A stretch of 64,000 bases of DNA from Streptomyces kaniharaensis (GCF_009569385.1 NZ_WBOF01000003.1:682001-746000); one strand, 5' to 3'. Counted from the stretch's first letter, positions 41,217-50,407 are shown. The notes: generated by a model from the letters alone, not told the origin. Program-made: numbers and translations.

Positions 41217-42512
41217 TCAACTCCGGTCCACGGTTAAGGTGAGGAAGTGTGCCGCGCAGGAGATACACGGGTCGTAGTTGCGGATCACCCGCTCGCACTG
41301 ACGGGTCAGCTCGGCGTCGTCGAGGTGCAGCCGGGGCTCGACGAAGGCCAGCAGGTCGGCCTCGATCGCGGTCTGGTTCTGCGCGGTCGGCGGGACGATG
41401 ACGGCCCGCCGGACGAATCCGGCCTCGTCCAGGTCGTACCGGTGGTAGAGCAGACCGCGCGGGGCCTCGGTCGCGCCGTACCCGGTGCCGGCGTGCGGCG
41501 GGACGGGAACGGCCGGGGCCGGCGGCGGCTCGTACTGCTCGATGATGCGCTGCGCCTCGGTGACGGCCCACAGCACCTCGGCCGCCCGGACCACGATGCT
41601 GCGGAACGGGTTGACGCAGCGCGGGCCGAGCCCGGCCTGGGCGGCGAGGGCGCGGATCTCGGCGGGCAGCCGCTCACTGCCGAGGTTCCAACGGGCGAGC
41701 GGCCCGGTGAGATGGGCCTGGCCGTCCAGCGTGGCGTGCAGGGCGGTGGAGTGGGGCACCTGGTGTTCCCGGACGCGGTGCTCGAAGTCCCGCAGCGGGA
41801 AGGGGCCGGCGAGGGCGCCGGTGGGGGTGCCGGAGTCGATGGCGTAGCCGTCGGGCTCGGTGAGGGCGAGCAGCTCGTGCTGGACGGTCAGCGGCGGGAA
41901 CTCGAACCCGGCGACCCAGCCGAGGGTGTCCTCGGCGTCCGTCCGCGCCTGGCGCAACACCGTTGCCAGGTGGTCGAGTTCGGCGCGCGTAGGGAGTCGG
42001 TGGAAGCCGCCGAGCCGGACGTTGACCGGGTGGATCGCCCGTCCGCCGAGGACCTCGACGATCTCGTTGCCGGCCTTCTTCAGCCGCAATCCTCGCTGCA
42101 GCAGGGCCGCGTCGGTACGGGCGAGTGCCAGCGCGTCGGGCAGGTGCAGGAAGTCCGGGGCGTGCAGCAGGTAGACGTGCAGCGTGTGGCTCTCGATCCA
42201 CTCGCCGCAGTACAGCAGCCGACGCAGCTGGGCGAGTTGGCCGTCAACGACGATCCCGCAGGCGTCCTCGATCGCTCGGCAGGCGCTCATCTGGTACGCC
42301 ACCGGGCAGATCCCGCAGATGCGGGAGGTGAGGTCGGGCGGCTCGGCGTAGGTGCGGCCGCGCAACAGCGCCTCGAAGTAGCGCGGGGGCTCGTAGATCT
42401 CCAGCCGGACGGCCTCCACGCGGTCGCCGCGGACCGAGACGTGCAGCGCGCCCTCGCCCTCGACGCGGGCCAGCGCGCCGACGGTGAGCAGCCGCCCGGT
42501 TCGGTGGGTCAT
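41217..42512 (-). CDS. hyhL: Group 3b-type [NiFe]-hydrogenase large (alpha) subunit
   Basis: A 431-residue catalytic subunit. The four nickel-binding cysteines are visible as C66 and C69 (RICGICPV) and C416 and C419 (DPCISCAAH), with a nine-residue tail after H422 that a protease would remove. The gene set around it (FeS beta, FAD gamma, small subunit) matches the soluble NAD(P)-linked group 3b or sulfhydrogenase type. Its ATG overlaps the stop of the small-subunit gene (ATGA). M. smegmatis has a DosR-controlled group 3b hydrogenase, which fits this setting. Confidence 0.92.
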   Translation of the reverse strand: MTHRTGRLLTVGALARVEGEGALHVSVRGDRVEAVRLEIYEPPRYFEALLRGRTYAEPPDLTSRICGICPVAYQMSACRAIEDACGIVVDGQLAQLRRLLYCGEWIESHTLHVYLLHAPDFLHLPDALALARTDAALLQRGLRLKKAGNEIVEVLGGRAIHPVNVRLGGFHRLPTRAELDHLATVLRQARTDAEDTLGWVAGFEFPPLTVQHELLALTEPDGYAIDSGTPTGALAGPFPLRDFEHRVREHQVPHSTALHATLDGQAHLTGPLARWNLGSERLPAEIRALAAQAGLGPRCVNPFRSIVVRAAEVLWAVTEAQRIIEQYEPPPAPAVPVPPHAGTGYGATEAPRGLLYHRYDLDEAGFVRRAVIVPPTAQNQTAIEADLLAFVEPRLHLDDAELTRQCERVIRNYDPCISCAAHFLTLTVDRS

Positions 42513-43315
42513 CCGTCGTCCTCCGTCGCCTGTCGGGCCGCCTCCGCGAAGGCGGGGGCCTCGGCGTTGAAGGTACGGTAGAGGCGGGCGGCGTCCGCCT
42601 CCGCCACGCCGTCACGGCGCAGCAGCGGCAGCAGCGCGCGGGTGTTGGGCCCTCCCTCACCATTGAAGCCGCCCATCGGCCCGAAGCAGCCGTAGCAGCC
42701 GCGCCCGTAGGCCGGGCAGATCGCGCCGCAACCTGCCTGGGTGACCGGGCCGAGGCACGGGGTGCCGTGGGCGACGGTGACGCAGGTGGTTCCGCGCAGC
42801 TTGCACTCGAAGCAGACGCTGTGGGCGGGGATGTCGGGCTTGCGGTCGGCGAGGTAGGCGGTGATGACCTCCAGCAGCTGCCGTTTGTCGATCGGGCAGC
42901 CGCGCAGCTCCAGGTCGACCGGCACGTGGGCGGAGATCGGAGTGGAGCGGTCGAGGCTGTCGATGTACTCGGGCCGGGCGTAGACGACGGCCTGGTACTC
43001 GGGCAGGCTCGCCAGGTTGCGCAGCGCCTGGACGCCCCCGGCGGTGGCGCAGGCGCCGATGGTCACCAGGTAGCGGGACTGCTCGCGGATCCGTCGGATG
43101 CGCTCCAGGTCCGCGGTGGTGGCGATGGAGCCCTCGACCAGGGAGAGGTCGTAGGGCGGCGGCAGTTGGCGGCTGGACGCCTCCAGGAAGTAGCCGATCT
43201 CGATCTTCCCGGCGAGCGCGAGGAGTTCGTCCTCGCAGTCGAGGAGGGTGAGCTGGCAGCCGTCGCAGGAGGAGAACTTCCAGACCGCCAGACGCGGGGT
43301 GCCCATGCTGCTCAC
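42509..43315 (-). CDS. hyhS: [NiFe]-hydrogenase small (delta) subunit
   Basis: A 268-residue electron-transfer subunit. The proximal iron-sulfur cluster motif is WKFSSCDGCQLTLLDCEDE and TIGACATAGG, and further clusters are suggested by CFECK, TPCLGPVTQAGCGAICP and GRGCYGCFGP. No Tat signal is present, in line with a cytosolic group 3 enzyme. GTG 43315 overlaps the preceding stop (GTGA); ATG 43306, nine bases later, is an alternative start. It lies in the middle of a five-gene coupled operon. Confidence 0.92.
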   Translation of the reverse strand: MSSMGTPRLAVWKFSSCDGCQLTLLDCEDELLALAGKIEIGYFLEASSRQLPPPYDLSLVEGSIATTADLERIRRIREQSRYLVTIGACATAGGVQALRNLASLPEYQAVVYARPEYIDSLDRSTPISAHVPVDLELRGCPIDKRQLLEVITAYLADRKPDIPAHSVCFECKLRGTTCVTVAHGTPCLGPVTQAGCGAICPAYGRGCYGCFGPMGGFNGEGGPNTRALLPLLRRDGVAEADAARLYRTFNAEAPAFAEAARQATEDDG

Positions 43316-44118
43316 CGCTCGGGGGTGGACAGCAGGCCTTCGGCGTGGTCCCAGCCGAAGACCGGGCCGTCCCGGCAGACGAGGACGGGGCCGAGCTGGC
43401 AGTGCCCGCACCAGGCGGTGGCGCAGCGCATGTTGCGTTCCAGCGAGGCTCGGATGCGGTCGGCGGGGACTCCACGGCGCAGCAGATCCCGTGCGGTGGC
43501 GCGCATCATCACCTCCGGGCCGCACAGGTAGGCGGCACAGCGGTCGGGGCGGTAACCGGCGCTGTCCAGCAGGCCGGTGACAAGCCCGGTGGCGCCGGGC
43601 CAGCCGGGCTCGGGGTGGTCCACGGTGACGTGGACGTGCGCGCGGGAGCGCCAGCGCGGCAGGTCTGCGAGAAACAGCTGCTCACCGGGGTTCCGGTACC
43701 CGGCGAGCACCGAAATCGTGCCGAACTCCTTTGCCCTGTCGAGCACTTCCTCGATGAGCGGGCGCAGCGGGGCGAGCCCGATGCCGCCGGAGACGATCAG
43801 GACGTCGCTTCCGGCGGGCGGGGTCTGCCAGACCGTGCCGTACGGGCCGCGGGCGCCGATCCAGTCACCGCGCTCGGCGCGGCACAGCGCCTCACTGACC
43901 TTGCCGACCGCGCGGACCGTGTGGCCGAGCGTGTCGCCGCTGATGCCGCTGACGGAGGCCGGGATCTCCCCGGTGCCGAAGGCGTACAGCATGGCGTACT
44001 GCCCGGGCCGGAACGGCCGCAGCGGGCCGGCGGCCGGGACGAGGTCGAGGGTGACGGTGTCGGCTGTCTCGCGGCGGCGGGCCAGCACCCGGTACGGGAC
44101 AGGGGTCGTCGCGTGCAT
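43312..44118 (-). CDS. hyhG: Hydrogenase diaphorase (gamma) subunit, FAD/NAD(P)-binding
   Basis: A 268-residue ferredoxin-reductase-like protein. It has the FAD-binding RPGQYAMLY segment, the NAD(P)-binding IVSGGIGLAPLRPL, and a C-terminal [2Fe-2S] motif with four cysteines (NMRCATAWCGHCQLGPVLVC). It passes electrons between the iron-sulfur subunits and NAD(P)H. ATG 44118 has GAGGGAG upstream and overlaps the beta-subunit stop as ATGA. Confidence 0.91.
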   Translation of the reverse strand: MHATTPVPYRVLARRRETADTVTLDLVPAAGPLRPFRPGQYAMLYAFGTGEIPASVSGISGDTLGHTVRAVGKVSEALCRAERGDWIGARGPYGTVWQTPPAGSDVLIVSGGIGLAPLRPLIEEVLDRAKEFGTISVLAGYRNPGEQLFLADLPRWRSRAHVHVTVDHPEPGWPGATGLVTGLLDSAGYRPDRCAAYLCGPEVMMRATARDLLRRGVPADRIRASLERNMRCATAWCGHCQLGPVLVCRDGPVFGWDHAEGLLSTPER

Positions 44119-45260
44119 CACGGTGCTCCCTCGGACGTTTCGGCTTCGGCGCGCAGCGCGGCGACCTCCTCGGTGAGGTCGATGCCGACCGGACACCAGG
44201 CGATGCAGCGGCCGCAGCCGACGCATCCCGAGGAGCCGAACTGGTCGTGCCAGGTGCCGAGTTTGTGGGTCAGCCACTGGCGGTAGCGGCTGCGGGCGGA
44301 GGACCGGACCGGGCCGGTGCCGTGGAGGTAGGAGAAGTCGAGGTCGAAGCAGGAGTCCCAGCGGCGCCAGCGCTCGGCGTGGTCTCCGATGAGGTCGGTG
44401 GTCTCCTCGGTGGTGGTGCAGAAGCAGGTGGGGCACACCATGGTGCAGTTGCCGCAGGTCAGGCAGCGATCGGCGACCTGGTCCCAGCGCTCGGCTGTCA
44501 TCGTGCCGGCCATCAGGGAGCGCAGGTCGGTGGGATCCATGGTCCTGCCCATCCGCCCGGCGGCGTCGGCGACGGCCCTGCGGGCGTGCTCGCCGTCGGT
44601 GGGGTGGGTGGGGAGTCCGGCGAGGACGTCCTCGCCGTCGGGACTGCCCGCGCGGACGAGGTAGCGGAGGCCTTCGGGCTCGATGGTCTCGGTGAGCGCC
44701 AGGTCGTAGACCGCGCCGTCCGGCAGGCCCGGGCCGGTGCCCATGGAAGCGCAGAAGCAGACGCCGCTCGGCTCGGTGCACTCGGTCACGACGATGAACG
44801 CGGCGGCGCGCCGCGGCCCGTACACCGGATCGGCGTACGCGCCGCCGGTCAGCACCCGGTCCTGGACGGCGATCGCGCGCAGGTCGCAGGGGCGCACGCC
44901 GAGGAAAGCGTAGCGCGGCGGCGGGTCGTCGTCCTCGCGGACGGTGACGGTGCCGTCCTCGGCCCGGTCGGCCTGCCAGAGCCGGGCCCGGGGCGGGTGC
45001 AGGAAGGTCTTCCAGGACTGCGGCCCGGCGGAGTGCGCGAACGCCGCTCGGTCGTCGCGCCGGCGCAGCCGGTAGGTGCCGGCCTCGGCCTCGACGCCCC
45101 AGCCGTACGGGAGCTCGTCCGCCGACGTCAGCTCGGCGAGAACGATCGCGCCGTCCCGCACGGTGGGCCCGATCACGGCGAGTCCCCGGGCCTGCAGGGC
45201 ATCGACGAGCATGGCGAGGCCGTCCTCGTCCAGTTCCGCGGGCGGTGCGCTGGTGTCCAT
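44118..45260 (-). CDS. hyhB: Hydrogenase iron-sulfur (beta) subunit
   Basis: A 380-residue protein of the sulfhydrogenase beta / HdrA-like iron-sulfur type. Two cysteine-rich cluster motifs, CLTCGNCTMVCPTCFC and CVGCGRCIAWCP, indicate two [4Fe-4S] clusters in the C-terminal half. The N-terminal half contains FLGVRPCDLRAI and VVTECTEPSGVCFC, also conserved in the family. It is the first gene of the hydrogenase operon; the box at 45350-45363 lies 89 bp upstream. Confidence 0.9.
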   Translation of the reverse strand: MDTSAPPAELDEDGLAMLVDALQARGLAVIGPTVRDGAIVLAELTSADELPYGWGVEAEAGTYRLRRRDDRAAFAHSAGPQSWKTFLHPPRARLWQADRAEDGTVTVREDDDPPPRYAFLGVRPCDLRAIAVQDRVLTGGAYADPVYGPRRAAAFIVVTECTEPSGVCFCASMGTGPGLPDGAVYDLALTETIEPEGLRYLVRAGSPDGEDVLAGLPTHPTDGEHARRAVADAAGRMGRTMDPTDLRSLMAGTMTAERWDQVADRCLTCGNCTMVCPTCFCTTTEETTDLIGDHAERWRRWDSCFDLDFSYLHGTGPVRSSARSRYRQWLTHKLGTWHDQFGSSGCVGCGRCIAWCPVGIDLTEEVAALRAEAETSEGAP

Positions 45261-45349
45261 CGGGCTGTCCTCGGGCTGTTCCCCGGTACCGTCCGGGGGG
45301 TGGGCGGCTCACGTATTTCCACTGTCCGCCGCATCCTGGGATTCCGCAT

Positions 45350-45363
45350 GGGCCGGGCGGCCC
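45350..45363. promoter_or_regulatory. DosR-box-like perfect palindrome
   Basis: GGGCCGGGCGGCCC, between the divergent hydrogenase operon (89 bp to its start) and the SulP gene (130 bp). A longer GC palindrome-like stretch follows at 45371-45387. Confidence 0.6.
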
Positions 45364-45493
45364 CGGCCCTGGGGCCGTCCGGGGCCCGGTCGGGCACTCC
45401 GAACAGCACGGCGACCGGGTGCGCCGCCGCCGAGCCGCCGCACGGTCGGGCGCCCCCGGCTGCATGCTGAGGCTCGTCGGAGGAAGGAGCTCC

Positions 45494-47227
45494 ATGGCGC
45501 GGCACGCCGATGGCCCAGGGCCGGACCGGCACCGTATCGTGCCCGCGCTGCCCGGACTGGCGGTGCTCCGGGGCTACCGGCGCGAATGGCTGCGCGGGGA
45601 CCTGCTGGCCGGTCTGACGGTGGCCGCCTATCTGATTCCGCAGGTCATGGCGTATGCGGCCGTCGCCGGTCTGCCGCCGGTGGCGGGCTTGTGGGCGATG
45701 CTGCCGGCGATCCCGGTGTACGCCCTGCTCGGTTCGTCCCGGCTGCTGTCGGTCGGGCCCGAGTCGACGACCGCACTGATGACCGCCACCGTGGTCGGTC
45801 CGCTCGCGGGCAGGGACACCGGACGGTACGCCGTGCTCGCCGCGACGCTGGCCGTCGTGGTCGGGGCGCTGTGCCTGGTGGCGTGGGCGGCCCGGCTGGG
45901 CTTCGTCGCCGACCTGCTCTCCCGTCCCGTCCTGGTGGGCTATCTGGCGGGAGTCGCCCTGCTCATGATGGCGGACCAGCTGACCCGCCTCACCGGTGTC
46001 CCGGTCGAGGGCACCCGTTTCTTCCCGCAGCTGCGCTCATTCGCGGAGCACCTGTCCGAGGCGAGTACCGCGACGGTCCTGTTCAGCGCCGCCGCCCTGC
46101 TCTTCCTGTTCGCCGTTGCCCGGCTGCTCCCCCAGGTGCCCGGTCCGCTGCTGGCCGTCGCGCTCGGTACGGCCGCGGTGGCCGCGTTCGGCCTTGAGCG
46201 GCACGGAATCCGGGTGATCGGCGCGATCCCGGGCGGCCTGCCCCACGTCTCCCGACCGGACCTGGGCGAGCTGCACCGGCTGGTGCTGCCCGCCATCGGG
46301 GTGCTGCTGGTCGGTTATACCGACATGGTCCTGACCGCGCGTGCCTTCGCATCCGGCGACGACCGGCATCTCAGGGCCGGCCAGGAGCTGCTCGCGCTGG
46401 GCGCCGCGAACCTCGGCACCGGCTTCCTCTCCGGCTTTCCGGTGAGCAGCAGCGCCAGCCGTACCGCGCTCGCCCGCTCGGCCGGCGGTCGCTCGCAGGC
46501 GTACGCGCTCGTCAGCGGCGCGTGCGTGCTCGCGGTGCTGTTGTTCCTCGGCCCGCTGCTGAGGCATCTGCCGGTCGCCGTGCTCGGCGCCCTGGTCGTC
46601 TTCGCCGCCGTCCGGCTGATCGACCTGGCGGGCTTCCGCAGGCTGGCCGCCTTCCGGCACCGGGAGCTGATGCTGGCCGTCGGCTGCCTTGCCGGCGTCC
46701 TGGCGCTGGACATCCTGTACGGGGTACTGGTGGCCGTCGGCCTGTCGGTCGCCGAGCTGCTGAGCCGGGTGGCGCGGCCGCACGACGCGGTCCAAGGACT
46801 GGTCCCCGGCCTGGCCGGCATGCACGACATCGAGGACTACCCCCAGGCGCGTACCCTTCCCGGGCTGGTGGTGTACCGCTACGACTCCCCGCTGTTCTTC
46901 GCCAACGCGGAGGACTTCCGCAGCCGGGCCCTGGCGGCCGTCGCCGACGAGCCGACGCCGGTCCGGTGGTTCGTTCTCAACACCGAGGCCAACGTGGAGG
47001 TCGACATCACCGCGCTGGACGCGGTGGAGGCCCTGCGCCGTGAACTGACCGGGCGCGGTGTGGTGTTCGGCATGGCGCGGGTCAAGCAGGACCTGCTCGA
47101 CGACCTGGACGCATACGGCTTGACCGAGTCCATCGGACCGGGGCGGATCTTCCCCACCCTGCCCACCGCCGTGGATGCGTTCCAGGCCTGGCGTGCTGCC
47201 CAGGACGGCGGCGCGGAGGCTTCGTGA
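45494..47227 (+). CDS. SulP-family anion permease with STAS domain
   Basis: A 577-residue membrane protein. About 11-14 helices make the SulP transport core (LLAGLTVAAYLIPQVMAYA signature near residue 40; FPVSSSASRTALARSAGGRS in the middle). A cytosolic STAS domain occupies about 440-570 (VVYRYDSPLFFANAEDF; LNTEANVEVDITALDAVEAL). Family members carry sulfate, bicarbonate or other anions. M. tuberculosis Rv1739c, a SulP protein in the DosR regulon, is the obvious parallel. ATG 45494 has AAGGAG upstream. Confidence 0.92.
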   Translation: MARHADGPGPDRHRIVPALPGLAVLRGYRREWLRGDLLAGLTVAAYLIPQVMAYAAVAGLPPVAGLWAMLPAIPVYALLGSSRLLSVGPESTTALMTATVVGPLAGRDTGRYAVLAATLAVVVGALCLVAWAARLGFVADLLSRPVLVGYLAGVALLMMADQLTRLTGVPVEGTRFFPQLRSFAEHLSEASTATVLFSAAALLFLFAVARLLPQVPGPLLAVALGTAAVAAFGLERHGIRVIGAIPGGLPHVSRPDLGELHRLVLPAIGVLLVGYTDMVLTARAFASGDDRHLRAGQELLALGAANLGTGFLSGFPVSSSASRTALARSAGGRSQAYALVSGACVLAVLLFLGPLLRHLPVAVLGALVVFAAVRLIDLAGFRRLAAFRHRELMLAVGCLAGVLALDILYGVLVAVGLSVAELLSRVARPHDAVQGLVPGLAGMHDIEDYPQARTLPGLVVYRYDSPLFFANAEDFRSRALAAVADEPTPVRWFVLNTEANVEVDITALDAVEALRRELTGRGVVFGMARVKQDLLDDLDAYGLTESIGPGRIFPTLPTAVDAFQAWRAAQDGGAEAS

Positions 47228-47304
47228 GGCGGGTCGCCGGGGGGTCGGCCTCGGTGGAGCAGGGCGACGCCGCCATACCACCGGCCCCTGCTCTTCCAAG
47301 GAGC

Positions 47305-47895
47305 TGCCGGTGCTCACCATGCCCGCCGGGGACATCACCCACCCGGTGCCGGATCTCACCGGCTACATCACCGAGGGCCAGATCGTCCTGAGCCGCGAGG
47401 GCCACGCGCGAGGAGTCTACCCGCCCGTGGACGCGCTCTCCTCGCTCTCCCGACTGATGCGCAGGGGTACGGGGCTCGGACGCACCCGTCCGGACCACCT
47501 CGACGTCGCCGCGCAACTGCTGGCCGCACGGCTCCGGCAGGAACAGGACACCGAGCGGGCCTGGCACGCGCGGCTGGCCGAGGCTGAGACCTGGCTACTG
47601 CGCGGGTTGCTGCTGAGCGGTGAGCGGGCCCTGGCCGCCGCCACGCCGGCGGACCGGGCCGACGTCGTGGTCGAGTGGACCGTCTCAATGGGAGTGCGGC
47701 ACCCGTCCGGTGTCTCCTGCACCGAGCGGTACGGGCCCGGCTCATGGCGGCGGAGACGGAACGGACCGGCCGGCGCGTCCGGGCCCTGCGGCGGCACCGG
47801 ATCCCCCGCCTGACCGCTGAGCTGACGGCCTTGGAGCAAGGCCGAGCACGAGGACGCGGTCCGGCGGCGCTGGGCGGCCGGACGGGACCGGAACG
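47305..47895 (+). pseudogene. Scrambled remnant of V-type ATPase subunits B and D
   Basis: 47305-47540 codes for a piece of subunit B (VLTMPAGDITHPVPDLTGY, EGQIVLSRE, GVYPPVDALSSLSRLMR, DHLDVAAQLLAA). It runs without a stop into part of subunit D (AWHARLAEAETWLLRGLLLSG, ADVVVEWTVSMGVRHPSG). The D sequence continues in a second frame (ETERTGRRVRALRRHRIPRL, about 47745-47835) and a third (KAEHEDAVRRRWAAGRD, about 47838-47895). So a deletion joined B to D and two frameshifts followed. AAGGAG before GTG 47310 could still allow expression of a 167-residue chimera (to 47813), but this is unlikely to be functional. Confidence 0.82.
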
Positions 47896-47941
47896 GTGGC
47901 GCCCGCTGACCCGGCCGGCCAGCGCCTGCTGGCAGCTCCGA

Positions 47942-47955
47942 GGGCCCACCGGCCC
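47942..47955. promoter_or_regulatory. DosR-box-like site (one mismatched pair)
   Basis: GGGCCCACCGGCCC, 118 bp before the universal stress protein gene at 48074, just after the V-ATPase remnant. Confidence 0.5.
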
Positions 47956-48073
47956 GTGGCCCAGGCCCGACCGGCCCTCCTCGCCCCGCACTGCGGCGGC
48001 CGACGATGAGGGTGGTCAGGGCTCCGTACAAGAGCCGGTGACGGCGCCGGCCGGGGCCGAGAAGGAGTCTGCG

Positions 48074-48934
48074 ATGAACGGCTTCGAAACCCACCGCCCC
48101 GTGATCGTGGGCGTCGACCGCTCCGAGGCGAGCCGCTGGGCCGTGCGCTGGGCGGCGGACGAGGCTGCGTGGCGTGGCCTGCCGCTGCAGCTGCTGCACG
48201 CGCAGGAGTGGCCGACCGGCCAGCCGGAAGGAGAAGCGGACCGCCGCTGGGCGATCGGCCTCCGGGCCGCCGGCGACACACTGCTGGACACCGCCCGACT
48301 GCTGGCCGCCGAACGGCAACCCGAGCTGGAGATCACGCCCAGGCTGGTCGAGGGCCGGCCGGTGCGGGTGCTCCGCGAGGCCGCCGACGGGGCCGCGCAG
48401 TTGGTTCTCGGCATCCGCCGGCTCACCGAGGCCCACTCCGCGCTGCCGATCGGGTCCAAGGGTGCGTCCCTGGTCGGCCATCTGAGCTGCCCGATCGCCC
48501 TGGTTCCCGAACCGCCCGACGACCTATCCGGCCCCGGACCGGTGGTGGTGGGCGTGGACGGCTCCGAGTCCTCCCGGGCCGCGATCGGCTTCGCCTTCGA
48601 GGAGGCCTCGCTCGCCGGGGCCGACGTCCAGGCCGTGGAGGTCCGGCGCCCCGCCGAGGCCACACAGCCGGACCTGGTCGAGGAGTCCCTGGTGGACCTG
48701 TCGGAAGCCCTGGCCGGCTGGCGGGAGAAGTACCCGGACATCCAGGTCCGGCGCGAGGTGCTCACCGGTTCTCCCGCCCCGATGCTGGCCGCGGTCGCGA
48801 CGCGGGCCCGCTGCCTGGTCATCGGCAGCCGTGGCCTCGGCGGCTTCCGCGGCCTGCTGTTCGGCTCCACCGGCCGCGCCCTGGTGCACCGTTGCACCGT
48901 CCCGCTGGTGATCGTCCCGAACGTCCCGTCCTGA
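48074..48934 (+). CDS. Tandem universal stress protein (two UspA domains)
   Basis: A 286-residue protein with UspA folds at about 10-145 and 155-286. Domain 2 has the ATP loop IGSRGLGGFRGLLFGSTGRAL and ends CTVPLVIVP. Domain 1 has a less regular loop (LGIRRLTEAHSALPIGSKG). ATG 48074 has AAGGAG upstream. A HTH-PPOX gene starts 14 bp after its stop, so the two form an operon. Confidence 0.92.
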   Translation: MNGFETHRPVIVGVDRSEASRWAVRWAADEAAWRGLPLQLLHAQEWPTGQPEGEADRRWAIGLRAAGDTLLDTARLLAAERQPELEITPRLVEGRPVRVLREAADGAAQLVLGIRRLTEAHSALPIGSKGASLVGHLSCPIALVPEPPDDLSGPGPVVVGVDGSESSRAAIGFAFEEASLAGADVQAVEVRRPAEATQPDLVEESLVDLSEALAGWREKYPDIQVRREVLTGSPAPMLAAVATRARCLVIGSRGLGGFRGLLFGSTGRALVHRCTVPLVIVPNVPS

Positions 48935-48948
48935 GCACGGAGGTCGTC

Positions 48949-49647
48949 ATGAAGCCCACGAACGAAGGCCGGGCGCACCCCCACCCGGCCGACCCCGGCG
49001 ACCTCGGGCGCCGGGTCGCCCAGCGCCGAGCCCAACTCGGCCTCTCCCGCGAGCAGGTGGCGGAACGGGGCAGCATGGACCCGGGATTCCTGGAGTACCT
49101 GGAAACCACGGCGTCGCCGATCGGCCTCGGCGCGCTCACCAGGCTCGCCGACGCGCTCGACACCACGGTCGGCAATCTGCTCGGCGGTGGTCATGACGGG
49201 CCGTCCGGCCGGGCCCGCGCCAACGCCCGGGTGCTGCTGGAGGAGCTGGACCCGGCAGCCTGCTGGGCCAAGATCGCCCCCGGCGGCGTCGGCCGCGTGG
49301 TGCTGACGGCCCCGCACGGTTTGGTGGCGCTGCCCGTCAACTACCGTGTACTGGACGCCACCATCCTCTACCGCACCACGGCAGACGGCATCCTCGCGAG
49401 GGCAGCGGGCAGCGAGGTCGCCTTCGAGGTCGACCAGCTCGACGAGGTCTTCGCCACGGGCTGGAGCGTGCTGGTGAACGGCACCGTCTCGGTCGTCTCC
49501 GACGAGGAGGCGGTGCGCTGGTTCGAGCGGCACGCCGACCCAAACCCCTGGGCGGGCGGCACCCGGGAGACCTGGATGCGGATCCGGCCCACCGGAATCA
49601 GCGGCCGAATCGTCCGCCCCGACGCCTCGATCATCGGATCCGAGTAG
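48949..49647 (+). CDS. HTH-PPOX (XRE-type regulator fused to flavin-binding domain)
   Basis: A 232-residue protein. Residues about 18-80 form an XRE-like helix-turn-helix (LGRRVAQRRAQLGLSREQVAERG...). About 95-230 is a pyridoxamine-phosphate-oxidase-like flavin domain (GVGRVVLTAPHGLVALPVNYRV, VAFEVDQLDEV, GWSVLVNGTVSVV). It is the intact paralogue of the frameshifted gene at 10556. Combining DNA binding with a flavin or F420-type pocket suggests a redox- or ligand-sensing regulator; this is inferred. GGAGG precedes ATG 48949. Confidence 0.88.
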   Translation: MKPTNEGRAHPHPADPGDLGRRVAQRRAQLGLSREQVAERGSMDPGFLEYLETTASPIGLGALTRLADALDTTVGNLLGGGHDGPSGRARANARVLLEELDPAACWAKIAPGGVGRVVLTAPHGLVALPVNYRVLDATILYRTTADGILARAAGSEVAFEVDQLDEVFATGWSVLVNGTVSVVSDEEAVRWFERHADPNPWAGGTRETWMRIRPTGISGRIVRPDASIIGSE

Positions 49648-49841
49648 GAAGACATGGATCCCGCGATAGTTGCGTGGGGTTGCACCTCCGCTCTCGTCGC
49701 CTTTCCTCCGTACGTCGGCGCCGGCGATAGCGTGTTGGACTCTGAGATCACGTCATGGCCCCTTGCGCGCACCTTGGCTGGCCCGCTGCAGACAGATAGT
49801 GGGCGGCGCCGATCCGTTGGGTGCGGCGTCCTGGGGCGTGG

Positions 49842-50381
49842 TCAGGCGGCCGCGCCGTGCAGCAGGATCGCGGCGATGAAGTCCGGAGCCTGGCGGGCGC
49901 CCATGTCGCCTTCGAGGGTCAGCTCCCATGCGGTCTCGGCTATTCCGCAGAAGGTCGAGGCCAGCCATGTGGCGGGCATGTCCTTTCGTAGCAGTCCGGC
50001 GTTCTGGCCGCGTTTGAAGAACGTGACGGTCCGGTCGAAGATCGCGTCAGCCTGCTTGCTGGCCTCGGGGACGCCCAGGACGTCGGGTTCGACGTAGACC
50101 AGGTTCCACAGCTGGGCGAACGGCGGGTATTCGGCGACCAGCGCGGCCAGCACCTGTTCCATGGGGGCGGTGTTGGCTTCGGCCCGGGACAGGGCCCGGT
50201 CGCAGTCGTCGAGGATCTTCTCGGCCATGGCCTGCACGAGGTGCTGGCGGGTAGGGAACAGGCGGACCAGGGTGGCCCGGCTGATGCCGGCGCGCTTGGC
50301 GATGACCTGCATGGACGCCGCCCGGTCCTTGGCCAGGACCGGGATCGCCGAGTCCAGTACCTCCGCCGCGTCGGTACGCAT
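49842..50381 (-). CDS. TetR-family transcriptional regulator
   Basis: A 179-residue regulator with an N-terminal TetR helix-turn-helix (VIAKRAGISRATLVRLFPTRQHLV) and an all-alpha ligand-binding C-terminal domain. ATG 50381 is preceded by GGAGG at 11-nt spacing; GTG 50414 would add 11 residues. It is divergent from the amine oxidase at 50797, across an AT-richer region with a good -35 hexamer, and probably represses itself and possibly that gene. The ligand is unknown. Confidence 0.88.
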   Translation of the reverse strand: MRTDAAEVLDSAIPVLAKDRAASMQVIAKRAGISRATLVRLFPTRQHLVQAMAEKILDDCDRALSRAEANTAPMEQVLAALVAEYPPFAQLWNLVYVEPDVLGVPEASKQADAIFDRTVTFFKRGQNAGLLRKDMPATWLASTFCGIAETAWELTLEGDMGARQAPDFIAAILLHGAAA

Positions 50382-50407
50382 TGCCGAGCCAACCTCCAAT
50401 GCCTCTA

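Noticed and set aside
47228..47300. A dormancy-box candidate (GGGGGGTCGGCC) just after SulP
   Set aside because: The half-sites do not pair properly, and the next functional gene already has a better site at 47942.
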